Program-made: the position numbers and the translations under genes
In this document: positions 44,501 to 54,674 of the stretch, piece after piece
Layout of the letters: every line of letters starts with the position of its first letter
Numbering within the stretch: the first letter of the stretch is position 1
Assembly (NCBI RefSeq): GCF_030936135.1
Contig: NC_082632.1
Location: 186,001 to 250,000 of the forward strand
DNA: 64,000 nucleotides
Reading direction: 5' to 3'
Source of the DNA: Gavia stellata
Taxonomy: Eukaryota > Chordata > Aves > Gaviiformes > Gaviidae
The notes under the pieces: generated by a model
Seen by the model: only the letters and a program-made list of their open reading frames with translations
What the model was told of the DNA's origin: nothing
The model's database searches: none

Positions 44501-46560
44501 CTGAAAGAGCTGCACCGAGGGAAGGGTGAGGTGTGAATAAAAGGGGTTGTGCTGAGGGGAAGGGAGGCGTGAAGGTGGTACTAAAAGAGCTGCAAAGAGG
44601 GGTGGGTGCTGCCCCGTGTTACTGAAAGAGCTGTATCGAGGGAAGGGTGAGGTGTGAATAAAAGAAGTTGTGCTGAGGGGAAGGGGGGTGTGAAGGTGGT
44701 ACTGAAAGAGCTGCATCGAGGGGTGGGTGGTGCCCCATGTCACTGAAAGAGCTGCACTGAGGGACAGGCGGCATTGCAAGAGCTGCACCGAGGGACTGGT
44801 GAGGTGGTGATAAGAGCTGCACCGAGGGACGGGCGAGGCGGCAATAGGAGAGCTGCACCGAGGGGTGGCCACTGCCCCGTGTTACTGAAGGAGCTGCACT
44901 GAGGGAAGGGTGAGGTGCGAATAAAAGGTTGTGCTGAGGGGAAGGGGGGTGTGAAGGTGCTATTGAAAGAGCTGCATTGAGGGGTGGGGGTGCCCCATGT
45001 CACTGAAAGCTGCACCGAGGGACAGGCGAGGTGAGGCGGCATTGCAAGAGCTGCACCCAGGGACTGGTGAGGAGGCGGTGATAAAAGCTGTGCTGAGGGG
45101 TGGCCGCTGCCCCTCATCACTGAAAGAGCTGCACCGAGGGACGGGCGAGGCGGCAATAGAAGAGCTGCGCCGAAGGGTGGCTGCTGCCCAGTGTACCTGG
45201 AAGAGCTGCATCGAGGGAAGGGTGAGGTGCAAATAAAAGAGGTTGTGCTGAGGGGAAGGGGGGTGTGAAGGTGGTACTAAAAGAGCTGTAGAGAGGGGTG
45301 GGTGCTGCCTCGTGTCACTGAAAGAGCTGCACCGAGGGATGGGCAAGGTGGTGACAAAAGCTGCACTGAGGGGTTGCTGGTGCCCTGTGTTGCTGAAAGA
45401 GCTGCATCGAGGGAAGGGTGAGGTGTGAATAAAAGAGATTGTGCTGAGGGGAAGGGGGGTGTGAAGTGGTACTGAAAGAGCTGCATCGAGGGGTGGCTGC
45501 CGCCCCATGTCACTGAAAGAGCTGCAGTGAAGGATGGGCGAGGCAGCCATAGAAGATCTGTACCAAGGGGTGGCCGCCACCCCGTATCCCTGGAAGAAGA
45601 GCTGCACCGGGGGGACAGGCGTGGTCTGAATGAAAGGGATTTGCTGTAGCTGTGGCTGTTGCCCTGTGTCGCCGACAGAGCTGCACTGAGGGACAGGCGA
45701 GGTGGCAATAAAAGCTGTGCTGAGGGGTGGCTGCTGCCCCGTGTTGCTGAAAGAGCTGCATCGAGGGAAGGGTGAGGTGATTAAAAGAGGTTGTGCTGAG
45801 GGAAGGGGGGTGTGAAGGTGGTACTGAAAGAGCTGCAGAGAGGGGTGGCTGCCACCCTGTGTCACTGAAAGAGCTGCACTGAGGGATGGGCGAGGTGAGG
45901 TGGCGATAAAAGAGCTGCGTCAAGGGGTGGTCGCTGCCCTGTGTCACAGAGCTGCGCCGAGGGACAAGCGAGGTCTGAATAAAGGACTGTGCTTTAGGTG
46001 TGGCTGTCGCCCCGTGTCACTGAAAGCTGCACCGAGGGACAGGTGAGACGAGGCGGCAATAGAAGAGCTGTGCCGAGGGGTGGCCGCCTCCTCATGTCAC
46101 TGAGCTTCACCCAGGGATGGGCGAGGTCCTGGTAAAGGGCTGTATTTAGGTGTGGCTACTGCCCATGTCACTGAAAGAGCTGCACCGAGGGTGAAGTGTG
46201 AGTAAAAGGGGCTGCGCTGAGGAAGGGGGGTGTGAGGCGGTGATGGAAGAGCTGCAGTGAGGGGTGCCCCTCTCCCTGTGTCCCTGAAAGAGCCGCGCCG
46301 GCAGGATGGGCCAGGTCTGAATAAAGGGCTCTACTTTAGGTGTGGCTCTCGCCCCGTGTCACCAAAAGAGCTGCACCGAGGGACAGGCGCGATGAGCCGG
46401 CGATAAGAGCTGTGCTGAGGGGCGGCTGCCTCCCTCTGTCACCGGCAGAGCTGCACCGAGGGACAGCTGAGGGGTGAGTAAAAGGGGCTGCTCTGGGGGA
46501 AGGGAGGTGTGAGGCGGCCATAAAAGTGCTGCGCCGAGGCGCGGCCGCCGCCCCGTGTCA
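41540..46560. repeat. 5-kb tandem array downstream of histone H1
   Basis: Imperfect array of interleaved sub-units, about 30-60 bp each, built from ACTGAAAGAGCTGCACCGAG, GGGACGGGCGAGGCGGCAAT, AAAAGAGCTGTGCTGAGGGG and TGGCTGCTGCCCCGTGTCAC, arranged into longer higher-order blocks. Many copies contain AATAAA. Several minus-strand frames of 100-300 codons are repeat artefacts. It starts about 125 bases after the stem-loop and runs to a GC-rich unique stretch. Confidence 0.95.
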
Positions 46561-46856
46561 CAGGAGGAGCTGCACCGGGGGACGGGCGCGGCACCGCTCG
46601 GATCGACCTCCTCTGCGCGAAGAGCGACGTCTCCGGGCCGGGAAAGTGCTTCCAGCGGCGGAGACGGGCTGTGGCTGCGCGCTGCTGCCCCCGCCCGCCG
46701 TGGGAGCAGGTTCCCAATCAGGTCCGGCGGCCCCGCAGGCCGAGGGTGGCGTGGCGTGGCGTAGTTCTCAACCAGGTCCGGCGATGCTTCTCCGCACCTG
46801 TGGACTGGGAGCTGTGTCGTGCTGCCCCCCGCTCGGCCCCCAGCCCCGTAAAAGCC

Positions 46857-46862
46857 AATAAA
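46857..46862 (+). promoter_or_regulatory. AATAAA downstream of the array (plus strand)
   Basis: AATAAA in GCCAATAAATAC, the first plus-strand signal in unique sequence after the array. The gene it serves is unknown; it could end read-through transcripts. Confidence 0.35.
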
Positions 46863-46918
46863 TACATTAACATTTACTCTATATACAGAAGAATCCTGTT
46901 TTCTTTTAAATCTTCCGG

Positions 46919-46924
46919 TTTATT
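46919..46924 (-). promoter_or_regulatory. Poly(A) signal for the TRIM-derived gene
   Basis: AATAAA on the minus strand, about 240 bases past the stop at 47162-47164. Confidence 0.6.
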
Positions 46925-47161
46925 TTCTTTACGGCGAGTAAGCACCGTTTGAGAACCGCAAGACCGGGCTCTACTAAGAGGCAGAGCCGCTGCTGGAGGC
47001 GGATCTGGGCCGGAGCACAGACTTCCGCGGCATCTCCCGCAGCCGCCGGCTTCCCCTGTGAGATCTGAGCTGGAAGAGAAACTCCCGTGTAAAACGGGTC
47101 TCGGGGGACACAGGCAGCGCCCCGGTGTGCGGAGGGAACGGCGGCATCTCGCAGCGACCGC

Positions 47162-49269
47162 CTATCGCGTCCGTGTCCTGCATCTCCCGGGGGTGACCCC
47201 CTCGCAGCCCCCAGACGGTTCCTGGGGCTCTCCGGCCCTGTCCCGCTCTTCATCCCGCTCCTCCTCATCCCACCGGACGCTTTTTCTGTCCACCAAGAGC
47301 TGCGGGAGAGGAGCCGCGCCGGGCTCCGGAGGCGGCTTCACTGCGGGGAGACCCGGGCGGGTCAGGGGGGAGAGGCCGAGGCCGTTTTAGGGGGCAGGGA
47401 GAAAGGGGTGGAAAAAAGCCGCCTCACTCTTTTCCTCCGCGCTGGGAAAGTTCCCGGTTCCCGGCTTCGCGTCGGCTCTCCTGGTGTCTGGAAGGAGGGG
47501 AGGTGAGCATGGTGCTGTGCGGCTGCCGCCTTCCCTTGAACAACCTCCTTTTTCTCCCCAAAATAACTGAATTCCCCACCCCACTTCCCTCTGGATTCCT
47601 CCCAAAACGACAGAATCCTCCCGCAAAATACCTCCGTGTTCCCCCCCCGAATACCTCCCAATCCCTTCCAAATGCCTCTGAATTCTCCCCAAATGACTGA
47701 ATCTTCCCCAAATCACCCAGAATTCCCCCCCCGAATCCCTCTGAATACCCCCCCCAGTACCTCGGAATCCCCTCAGGGCCTCCCCGAGGGCGTCCCGCTG
47801 GCGGCGGCAGGCGCTCAGGCTCTCCTCCAGCCGGGCCGGCAGCCCCCCCGGGAGCTGAGGTCTCCCCTGGCTCTGCCTGTGAAGGTGGGGGGATGTCAGC
47901 CCCGGCCGAGCCCCTCACCGCAGTCGGGGTGACACGGGGAGAAGCGACCAAGTGCCGCGTACCTGCTTAGGATGCTCCCGCTCTCCTAAAAAGTGGGGGA
48001 AAAAGGGGGTTCAGGACCCCATGGGCAGGAATGTGGGGGTCTTTCGGGGAAGGCGGACTCTCACCTGAGGCAAGCGCTCGGCCTCCAGCTGCCCGATGAG
48101 CCCCCGGAGCCGCGCGATCCCCTCGGCCACCCGCAACGATTTTTCCGCCTGGGCGCTTTGGAAGGCGAGGTCCAGCTCCGCCAACCGCCCCAGCACCGCC
48201 CGCTCCTTCTCCCCCAGCACCTGGCGCAGCCGCTCGAATTCAGCCCCGATGCGGCGCCGCTCGGCTGCGCTCGTCTCCTGGAGGAGAGAGAAAACACCCG
48301 GTCCCCCCCCGACCCCCAGACCTGAATTTGCCCCTTTTAAGCTAAAGGACCAAGCGCTTCGGTTGGAGCCGGGGGGGCTGGAATGCCGCAGTTAAATAAC
48401 GACCGTAGGGTAATTAAGTGGTTCATCCCATGCTTTTCCTTCTTCTTTCCCCTTCCCCGTTGCCATTCCCTCTTTATAATCGGTCCAAAACCAACCCAGG
48501 CCCTGGGAAGCAGGAGGGAGGGTTAATTCCGCCCCAGGGAACGTCCCTTTAGGGTTTGGTCCAGCATGAAAACGAGCGGCGCCACGAAAATGAAGTCATT
48601 TTTAGAAAAGTTGGAATAAAGAAGCAGCTGCAGGTGAAGGTGGCACTCGCCAAACCTGCCCGGCAGCCGTGACCGGCTTTGGATCTTTGCCGGGAGCCGG
48701 GACCCGTCACGGGGACGATCCCGCGTGTTTCTGCCACAGGGATGGGGGGTGGGGGTGTATGGAATTCCCAAGGACCCCTTTGGGCTGCCGGAACGCCGAG
48801 GGGACCCTCACCAGGTAATCCAGGCGTTGCTTCTCTTCGCTCGCCCTCCAGTCCAGAAACTCTGCCAACACCTTCCTTAGGGATCGCAGGTGAGACTGGA
48901 TTTCCTCCTGAACGCACCCAAAAAAAAAAAACAACCCCAAGAATAACTTGAAGCAATCAGCCCGGCTCGTTTGTATAATCCTGCCTTTAAAATCTTGAAT
49001 TATTTGGGGGAGGAAAGCAAATAATCCCCCCCTCCCAAAAAAAGCCACCTGGCTGCTTTCCCTCGAAAGCAGGAATCGCCGGGCTTTCCGTCTCCCCAAG
49101 GCGCTGCCGCTTTGCTTTCCCACCAAGAAATTAAAACATTTTCCCTTTGTACCAGTTTTCAGGGGGGGTGGAAGAGGCCCGATGGGGCCTGGGAAGACGT
49201 TCTCACCTCGCGGGTCCCGGTGGCTCCCCCCAAAAGCTCAGTGGCCGCCGCTGGCGGCTGCTCGCCCAT
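47162..49269 (-). CDS. TRIM-derived coiled-coil protein lacking RING and B-box, with a PRY stub
   Basis: Exons 49269-49207 (63 nt), 48907-48812 (96), 48277-48065 (213), 47985-47963 (23), 47876-47761 (116), 47487-47428 (60) and 47340-47162 (179) keep phase throughout and give 249 aa. Exon sizes 96/~219/23/116 and phases equal those of the TRIM27-like gene, so this is a TRIM gene by structure. Exon 1 encodes only MGEQPPAAATELLGGATGTRE instead of RING and B-box. The coiled coil is clear: EEIQSHLRSLRKVLAEFLDW, then EFERLRQVLGEKERAVLGRL and QAEKSLRVAEGIARLRGLIG. The last exon starts with a PRY-like PQLLVDRKSVRW and a CEGVTPGR relic of the CxEGFTSGRHYWEV region, then stops at 47162. If the exon 6 donor (AAGA then GTGAGG) is not used, the frame ends instead at 47387 after AEEKSEAAFF. 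It may be a dominant-negative-type partner of other TRIMs or a decaying gene; I cannot tell. Confidence 0.72.
47560..47760. repeat. Short CCTCTGAATTCTCCCCAAATGA repeat
   Basis: Six or so degenerate copies of a 30-35 bp unit with GAATTCCCCCCCGAATCCCT and CCCAAATGACTGAAT, in the intron between exons 6 and 5 of the TRIM-derived gene. Confidence 0.75.
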
Positions 49270-50940
49270 CGCCGCCCGCTTGGCCCCCAAGGATTTTCGC
49301 CTCTTCGACACCCAGACACGGCGACGGCGTGGCCGGTCTCAGCACGGAGGTTCCACGGCGCGGCTGTGCTTCCCTCCCTCCCGGCGAGAAGAAATCGGCG
49401 CTGGAGTTTGGCGACGCCAGGTGAAGCCGCCTTCCCTTGAACCGCCCCTGGGTGTTCCCGCGTCCGGCTCCCGGCATGACCTTCCCGGCTGGGAAAAGCC
49501 AATTTCCTCGCCCACGGTTGCCTTTAAATATGTTTTCTCTCCCCCGAGTCATCTCATTTCCAGCCTTCCCCAGCTCATCCCTCGCCTGGAAGCCGCTCCC
49601 ACCCCCAGCTCCATCGCGGGGAAGGGGCTGCAGCCGGATTTGGGATCAAAAATTTCACCGATTTCTTCCTTGTGGTGCAATAATGGATATTTTTTGACAC
49701 CGCTTTTATTTTTCTCTCCTCCCTCCCCGACACCTGCGTTCAGAAAGTAAATGGCCCCAAAATGGGGGAAAAAAGGCGCAATCGGAGGGTGCAGGAGGCG
49801 TCCGAGCGCGTCGTGGCCCTGTCTGCGGGCGGGAGATTGGAGGTCTCCTCCCTCCCCGGCCGATAAAAGCTGGCGGAGGCAGAGACGGGACCGAGCTTTC
49901 GCTGAGCCCGTGCCAGAGAGAGGGGGGAAAAAATAATTCAAAAGGGGGAAAAAAAAACAAAAGGGGAAAAAAAAAAACAAAAGAAGAAAAAAATCAAACG
50001 GAGAAGCAGCCGGTGGAGGAAAAGCAGCCGGAGGAACCCCAAAACGGCGCCGGTGCCACCAAGGAAAACCCCGAAAGGTTGGAGAGAGGGGGGAAAACCC
50101 AGCACTGGCAGAGGGGTTACATCGCCCTGCTGTCTTTTTGGGGGGAAAAAGGGGGATTTTGAGCACTTTCCCCATCCCAGCGACAGGGAAAGCGGAGTTA
50201 TCCTTGCTTTGCCCTCAGGATCTTCGGGATTTAAGGGGGGGGTTGCAGTGGGTGGTTGTGGTTATTAGTCGCTTCTCATCCAGCCGTAACGAGCTGGCAG
50301 GTGAAATTTGGGTGAGAAACAGCCCAGACCCTGCTTTTCTCTACATTTCAGGGTGATTTTCCCACCTTTTTCCCACTTTTACTCATCCACCCGCTGCTTT
50401 AATCCCCCTCTCGGCATTTTTACTGGGGAAAACACTGGGAAAAGAAGCAACCTGTTTATTTTTGAGCATGGCAGCCTGGTTTATTCAACCGTTTTGGGGC
50501 ATTATTACTAATTTCCAGTTCCGAATTGCAGCCTTTTACCGTGGGTGACCACTTGTTTGCGCTCAAAGCCGCAGGCCGGCTTCCAGAGGACGGATTCCAG
50601 GCTCTTCGCCGCCGGCCCTTATCTCCGCTGTGCACGTTGTCCCTGTGGCCAGCGGCAAATTGCTCCACCTCTCTGGACGGGGGAAGAGTTGGACTCGGCT
50701 TATCGCAATTTTTAAGATTTTTCTCGGGCAAATAAACCTTGTCGGATTTGATTGCCCGGGAAAATGAACGGCGGAGGCAGGGATGGATTTAAGACGGATT
50801 TATCCCTAAGGGATGGGGATTTGGGGGTATAATCCTATCTACGAGGTAGATGGGTCCATCCCAATGTGCTCCTCGTGTTCCCTTCACCGTCGTCGGGGAA
50901 TTAATAGATTTAATCCGACTTTGTGGGTCTTCCCATAAGC
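49270..50940. other. Intergenic region between divergent TRIM-derived and SPRY genes
   Basis: About 1.7 kb with A/G-rich homopolymers at 49925-49990. No RING or B-box exon was found on either strand here, which supports the RING-less model for the minus-strand gene. Confidence 0.5.
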
Positions 50941-50946
50941 GAACCA

Positions 50947-51019
50947 CGCTCCTTTGCAAGGAGCGTGCATTTTCTTTCAAGTATTTTGATGACTTGCATT
51001 TTCTTTCAAGTATTTTGAT
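50947..51019. promoter_or_regulatory. Palindrome and two ISRE-like direct repeats
   Basis: CGCTCCTTTGCAAGGAGCG (50947-50965) is a perfect inverted repeat. It runs into a 25-bp sequence beginning TGCATTTTCTTTCAAG that is repeated exactly at 50966-50990 and 50995-51019. On the minus strand each copy contains CTTGAAAGAAAATGCA, close to an IRF/ISRE core (GAAANNGAAA). The block lies about 145-215 bases before the SPRY gene start. Confidence 0.45.
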
Positions 51020-51162
51020 TAAATGCGGTGGTTGAACCCGTTTTCCGTCATGAAATGGGGTGAAAAGCTCCGACGTGCCCATTTGTAGGACAAGAATTTT
51101 ATTTTATTCTTTCTTTCCCCTTTCGGCGCCTCTAGCCGGGCGGGGAGGACGCTGCGGGCGCC

Positions 51163-52238
51163 ATGGCTTTCTTCCTCAAGCCGCGGCCGCGCACGTGGGA
51201 TCTTGCCCTGGACTATCACACGGCGAAGCAGTTTGAAGGTAACCGAAGGCGACCGGTGAGGAGCAAAGTACTGATTCCCGGTGGTTTCTGGGCACATCAA
51301 GATGTCCTATCTCCCTCGCTCCTCCATCTCCAGCCTCACCTGGAGATACTCCATCTCCAACCTCCATCTCTTGGCTCCTCCATCTCCAACCTCCATCTCT
51401 TGGCTCCTCCGTCTCCAACCTCACCTGGAGATCCTCCATCTCCAACCTCCATCTCTTGGCTCCTCCATCTCCAGCCTCACCTGGAGATCCTCCATCTCGA
51501 ACCTCCATCTCTTGGCTCCTCCATCTCCAGCCTCACCTGGAGATCCTCCATCTCCAACCTCCATCTCTTGGCTCCTCCATCTCCAACCTCCATCTCTTGA
51601 CTCCTCCATCTCCAACGTCACCACTCCTCTCCCTTTCTCCTTCTTGAAAAATGGAGGGGATTTTTGGGATGTGGATCCTCCACGCTTGAGTTTGGCCTCT
51701 GATACCTTCTCTCTTTTGCTCTCCAGTGGACGTGACCTTGGATCCGGCCACGGCGGGTCCCGAGGTGATTCTCTCCGAGGACCTCAAAGAGGCCACCTGG
51801 GGTAGACCCAGACGCCGGTGGCCTGAGGGTCCGGGCCGGTTCGACACGGATCCGTGCATGTTGGGCAGCGAGGGCTTCACCTCGGGTCGTCACTACTGGG
51901 AGGTGGAAGTCAACGGGCGCTTCTGGGCCGTCGGGGTGGCCCGCGAGTCGGTTCAGAGGAAAGGCCGGGTCCTCTTCAAGCCCAACGCCGAGATTTGGGG
52001 CTTGCAGAAGTACGATGAGCTCTGCGTGGCCCTGACGGCTCCTTCCAACACCTCCGTCCCGCTCCTCAACGGGGAGATCGGGGTCTACCTGGATTACGAG
52101 GTGGGACAGGTCTCCTTCTACGCCGTCGGCAGCCGTCAACGCGTCTTCACCTTCCCCGGGGCCTCGTTCAGTGGAGAGAGGGTCTTCCCCTACTTCTGCG
52201 TGCTCCTCTCCACCATCAAGCTGTCCCCCAAGGGGTGA
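51163..52238 (+). CDS. SPRY/B30.2-only protein
   Basis: Two exons, 51163-51238 and 51727-52238, give 195 aa in one frame. Exon 1 starts MAFFLKPRPRTWDLALDYHT; I chose it because the phase fits (TTT GAA G joined to TG GAC) and a CpG-rich region precedes it. There is no signal peptide and no RING, B-box or coiled coil upstream on this strand. Exon 2 is a complete PRY-SPRY: VDVTLDPATAGPEVILSEDL, then FDTDPCMLGSEGFTSGRHYW with EVEV, WAVGVARESVQRKG, ALTAPSNTSVPL, IGVYLDYEVGQVSFYAVG, FTFPGASFSGERVFPYFCV. The canonical RHYWEVEV motif is intact. It could be a separate SPRY-only gene, or the 3' part of a TRIM or butyrophilin whose other exons are lost. It lies head to head with the TRIM-derived gene. 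Confidence 0.82.
51310..51620. repeat. CTCCATCTCCAACCTCCATC minisatellite
   Basis: Tandem 27-60 bp copies of CTCCATCTCTTGGCTCCTCC and CAGCCTCACCTGGAGATCCT within the single intron of the SPRY-only gene. Confidence 0.93.
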
Positions 52239-52732
52239 CGCGCCGGCGGGGTCCCCCCGAAGCCGTTTGCTCCACGGTGGTTGGAGACGCTCCTCGATGC
52301 TCCTCAAGTCTCATTTGCCAGGGTTTGGAGTGGTTTCCACCTCAGTTCACGGTCCTACCTCCGTCTCTGACATCTCCGTTTTGGGTTAAATCCGGGGGGT
52401 TTCGAGGCCGAGCTCGCTGCAGCTCATCTCATCTGAAAGCCGCAGCTGTTAAATTCATCCAGAGCTCGTTAACGGGAGCCGGGCTTCACCCGGCTGCTTT
52501 TGAGCTGAAAACTTGAGTTTTCCTCCCAAACTCAGCCCCCTCCGGCCGGGCTCCCAACCCGAATTCCCCAGATCGTCATTTTTGCAGGTTTTGCCTTAAG
52601 CCCGGCCGCTGCCTCGCCTTAAAACGTGTTTTGTCACCCTGAGGATGTGCTTACGCTCGCTTTTCCCCCCGCTTCCGCCTGCTGGTCCCCCCCGCGGGGC
52701 CAATGTCCGCCCAATTAAGGCGCCCGGGGTGC

Positions 52733-52738
52733 AATAAA
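52733..52738 (+). promoter_or_regulatory. Candidate poly(A) signal of the SPRY gene
   Basis: AATAAA in GCAATAAATACC, about 500 bases after the stop; no earlier AATAAA seen. Confidence 0.5.
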
Positions 52739-52779
52739 TACCGATTTTGGTTCGCTGTAAGGAGGAGGCGTCTGCCTTT

Positions 52780-53030
52780 GACCCCCCACAGCCCCCCAGG
52801 GCTGCCCCATATAGGACCCCAAAGGCTGCCACAGCCCCCCAAGGCTTCCCTGGCCCCCTGGGACCCCCAAGCCCCCCCGGGCTGCCCCATATGGGATCGC
52901 CAAGGCTGCCCTGACCCCCAACAGCCTCCTGGGACCCCTGGGACCCCCAAGGCCCCCTCCGGGGCTGCCCCATATGGGACCCCAAAGGCTTCCCTGGCCC
53001 CCCATAGCTTCCCTGGCCCCCTGGAACCCC
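52780..53030. repeat. GGGCTGCCCCATATGGGACCCC repeat
   Basis: Degenerate units mixing GGCTGCCCCATATGGGA, CCCCAAAGGCTTCCCTGGCC and CCTGGGACCCCCAAG, ending directly at the TA-rich array. Confidence 0.85.
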
Positions 53031-53032
53031 GC

Positions 53033-54330
53033 AGTATAGTATGTATATAGTATACTGTACGTATTAAAGTGTGTACGTATAGTGTGTCTATATAGTGTGC
53101 CTATATCCTATATAGTGTATATACTGTGTAGTATAGTATATATACCGCATAATATATATACCATATGGTAAATATACTATATAGTGTGTGCATATAGTAT
53201 ACGATACTAATAGTAGTATATACTATACTGTACTATGCTATACTATGCTATACTATACTAGCACAGTATATATAGTGTACTGATATTGTAGTATCCTACA
53301 TACACTGTACTAATAGTACCCTATATGTATTAGTGTGCGTATATATACACACACACTAAGACTGTATGTGTGTGTATGTACAGACACTAATACATATAGG
53401 GTACTATTAGGGTGGTATATATAGTGTCGTGTATATATACACTATATATTATATATAATATACATACACACTATATACACTATATACACTATACACACTA
53501 TACACACTATACACACTATACACACTAAATAGTATATAGTATATAGTGTATATATACACACACTATATTATATATATGTATATATTTTATATGTACACAC
53601 ATTTATGGACACATTTATAGGGTATTATTACAGCATTAGGGTATTTGTATATTATATATATACTATTAGTATATATATTAGTTTAGTATATATAGCATAG
53701 TGTGCATAGTGTATATAGTGTATATATAGTAGTATATATATAGTATATAGCACGTATAGCATATCTAGCATATATAGTGCGTATATACACACTACACTAT
53801 ATATACTATACTAATATAGTGTGTGTATATATAGCGTAGTGTATATCGTGTATATATAGTAGCATATAGTATATATAGCACATATAGCATATCTAGCATA
53901 TATAGTGTGTATATACACACTACACTATATATACTATACTAATATAGTGTACTGTATAGTGTGTATATATAGTAGTATATAGTGCATATATAGCACATAT
54001 AGCATATACAGTGTATATAGTGTATATATAGTAGTATGTAGTGTATATATAGCACATATAGCATATATAGTGTGTATATATACACTACACTATATACACT
54101 ATACTAATATATATACTAATAGTGTATATATAATATACTAATGTGCTAATACTATAGTAATACTATATATATGTGTCCATATATGTGTATATATATAAAA
54201 TATACGCATAATACATGGAGTGTGTGTATATATCCTATATACTATATAGTATATACTATATATACTATATACTACATGCTATATATGGTATACGATATAG
54301 GATATGCGATACGCTCTACGCCATACGCTC
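53033..54330. repeat. TA-rich satellite (TATATAGTGTGTATATA)
   Basis: About 1.3 kb of alternating purine-pyrimidine sequence built from ATATAGTGTATATAG, GTATATACACAC and ACTATA blocks, including longer repeats of about 120 bp (53790-54100, for example CATATCTAGCATATATAGTG twice). No gene. Confidence 0.95.
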
Positions 54331-54514
54331 TACGCCATCTAACAACATCCACGATACAGAACACAGAACACACAAAGCCCAATTACCACACGCTACCAGA
54401 GGCGCCCCGGGCGCGGACGCGCTCCCGTTTTGCCCCTATGTATGTCTATACGGGCCGGGCACGCGCGTAGGGGCGCCGCCCCGCGTCGGGGAGGCCGCCG
54501 CACCCCGCTGCCGC

Positions 54515-54580
54515 GCCCCGCCCACGCCCCGCCCACGCCCCGCCCACGCCCCGCCCACGCCCCGCCCACGCCCCGCCCAT
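54515..54580. repeat. 12-bp CGCCCCGCCCAC repeat in the Ig gene promoter
   Basis: Five to six perfect 12-bp copies (CCACGCCCCGCC), each an Sp1/KLF-type GC/CACCC box, 95-160 bases before the ATG of the Ig-like gene. There is no TATA box within 60 bases of the ATG. Confidence 0.9.
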
Positions 54581-54674
54581 TTCTCCAACGCGTGCCGCCG
54601 TTTCGTCAGCTTCCCCACCGTTTGCCGCTCCGCCGCTCCGTCCGCGTTCCCGTTGTCCCCCCCCCCCCCGCGCC

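Noticed and set aside
41540-46560. Minus-strand frames up to 301 codons with PSLGAALSV/PSVQLFQ repeats
   Set aside because: Same DNA unit read in different frames; no start, splice or composition support.
41540-46560. CRISPR-like regular repeats
   Set aside because: No constant repeat with unique spacers; the sequence is a continuous eukaryotic tandem array, and so are the other arrays in the window.
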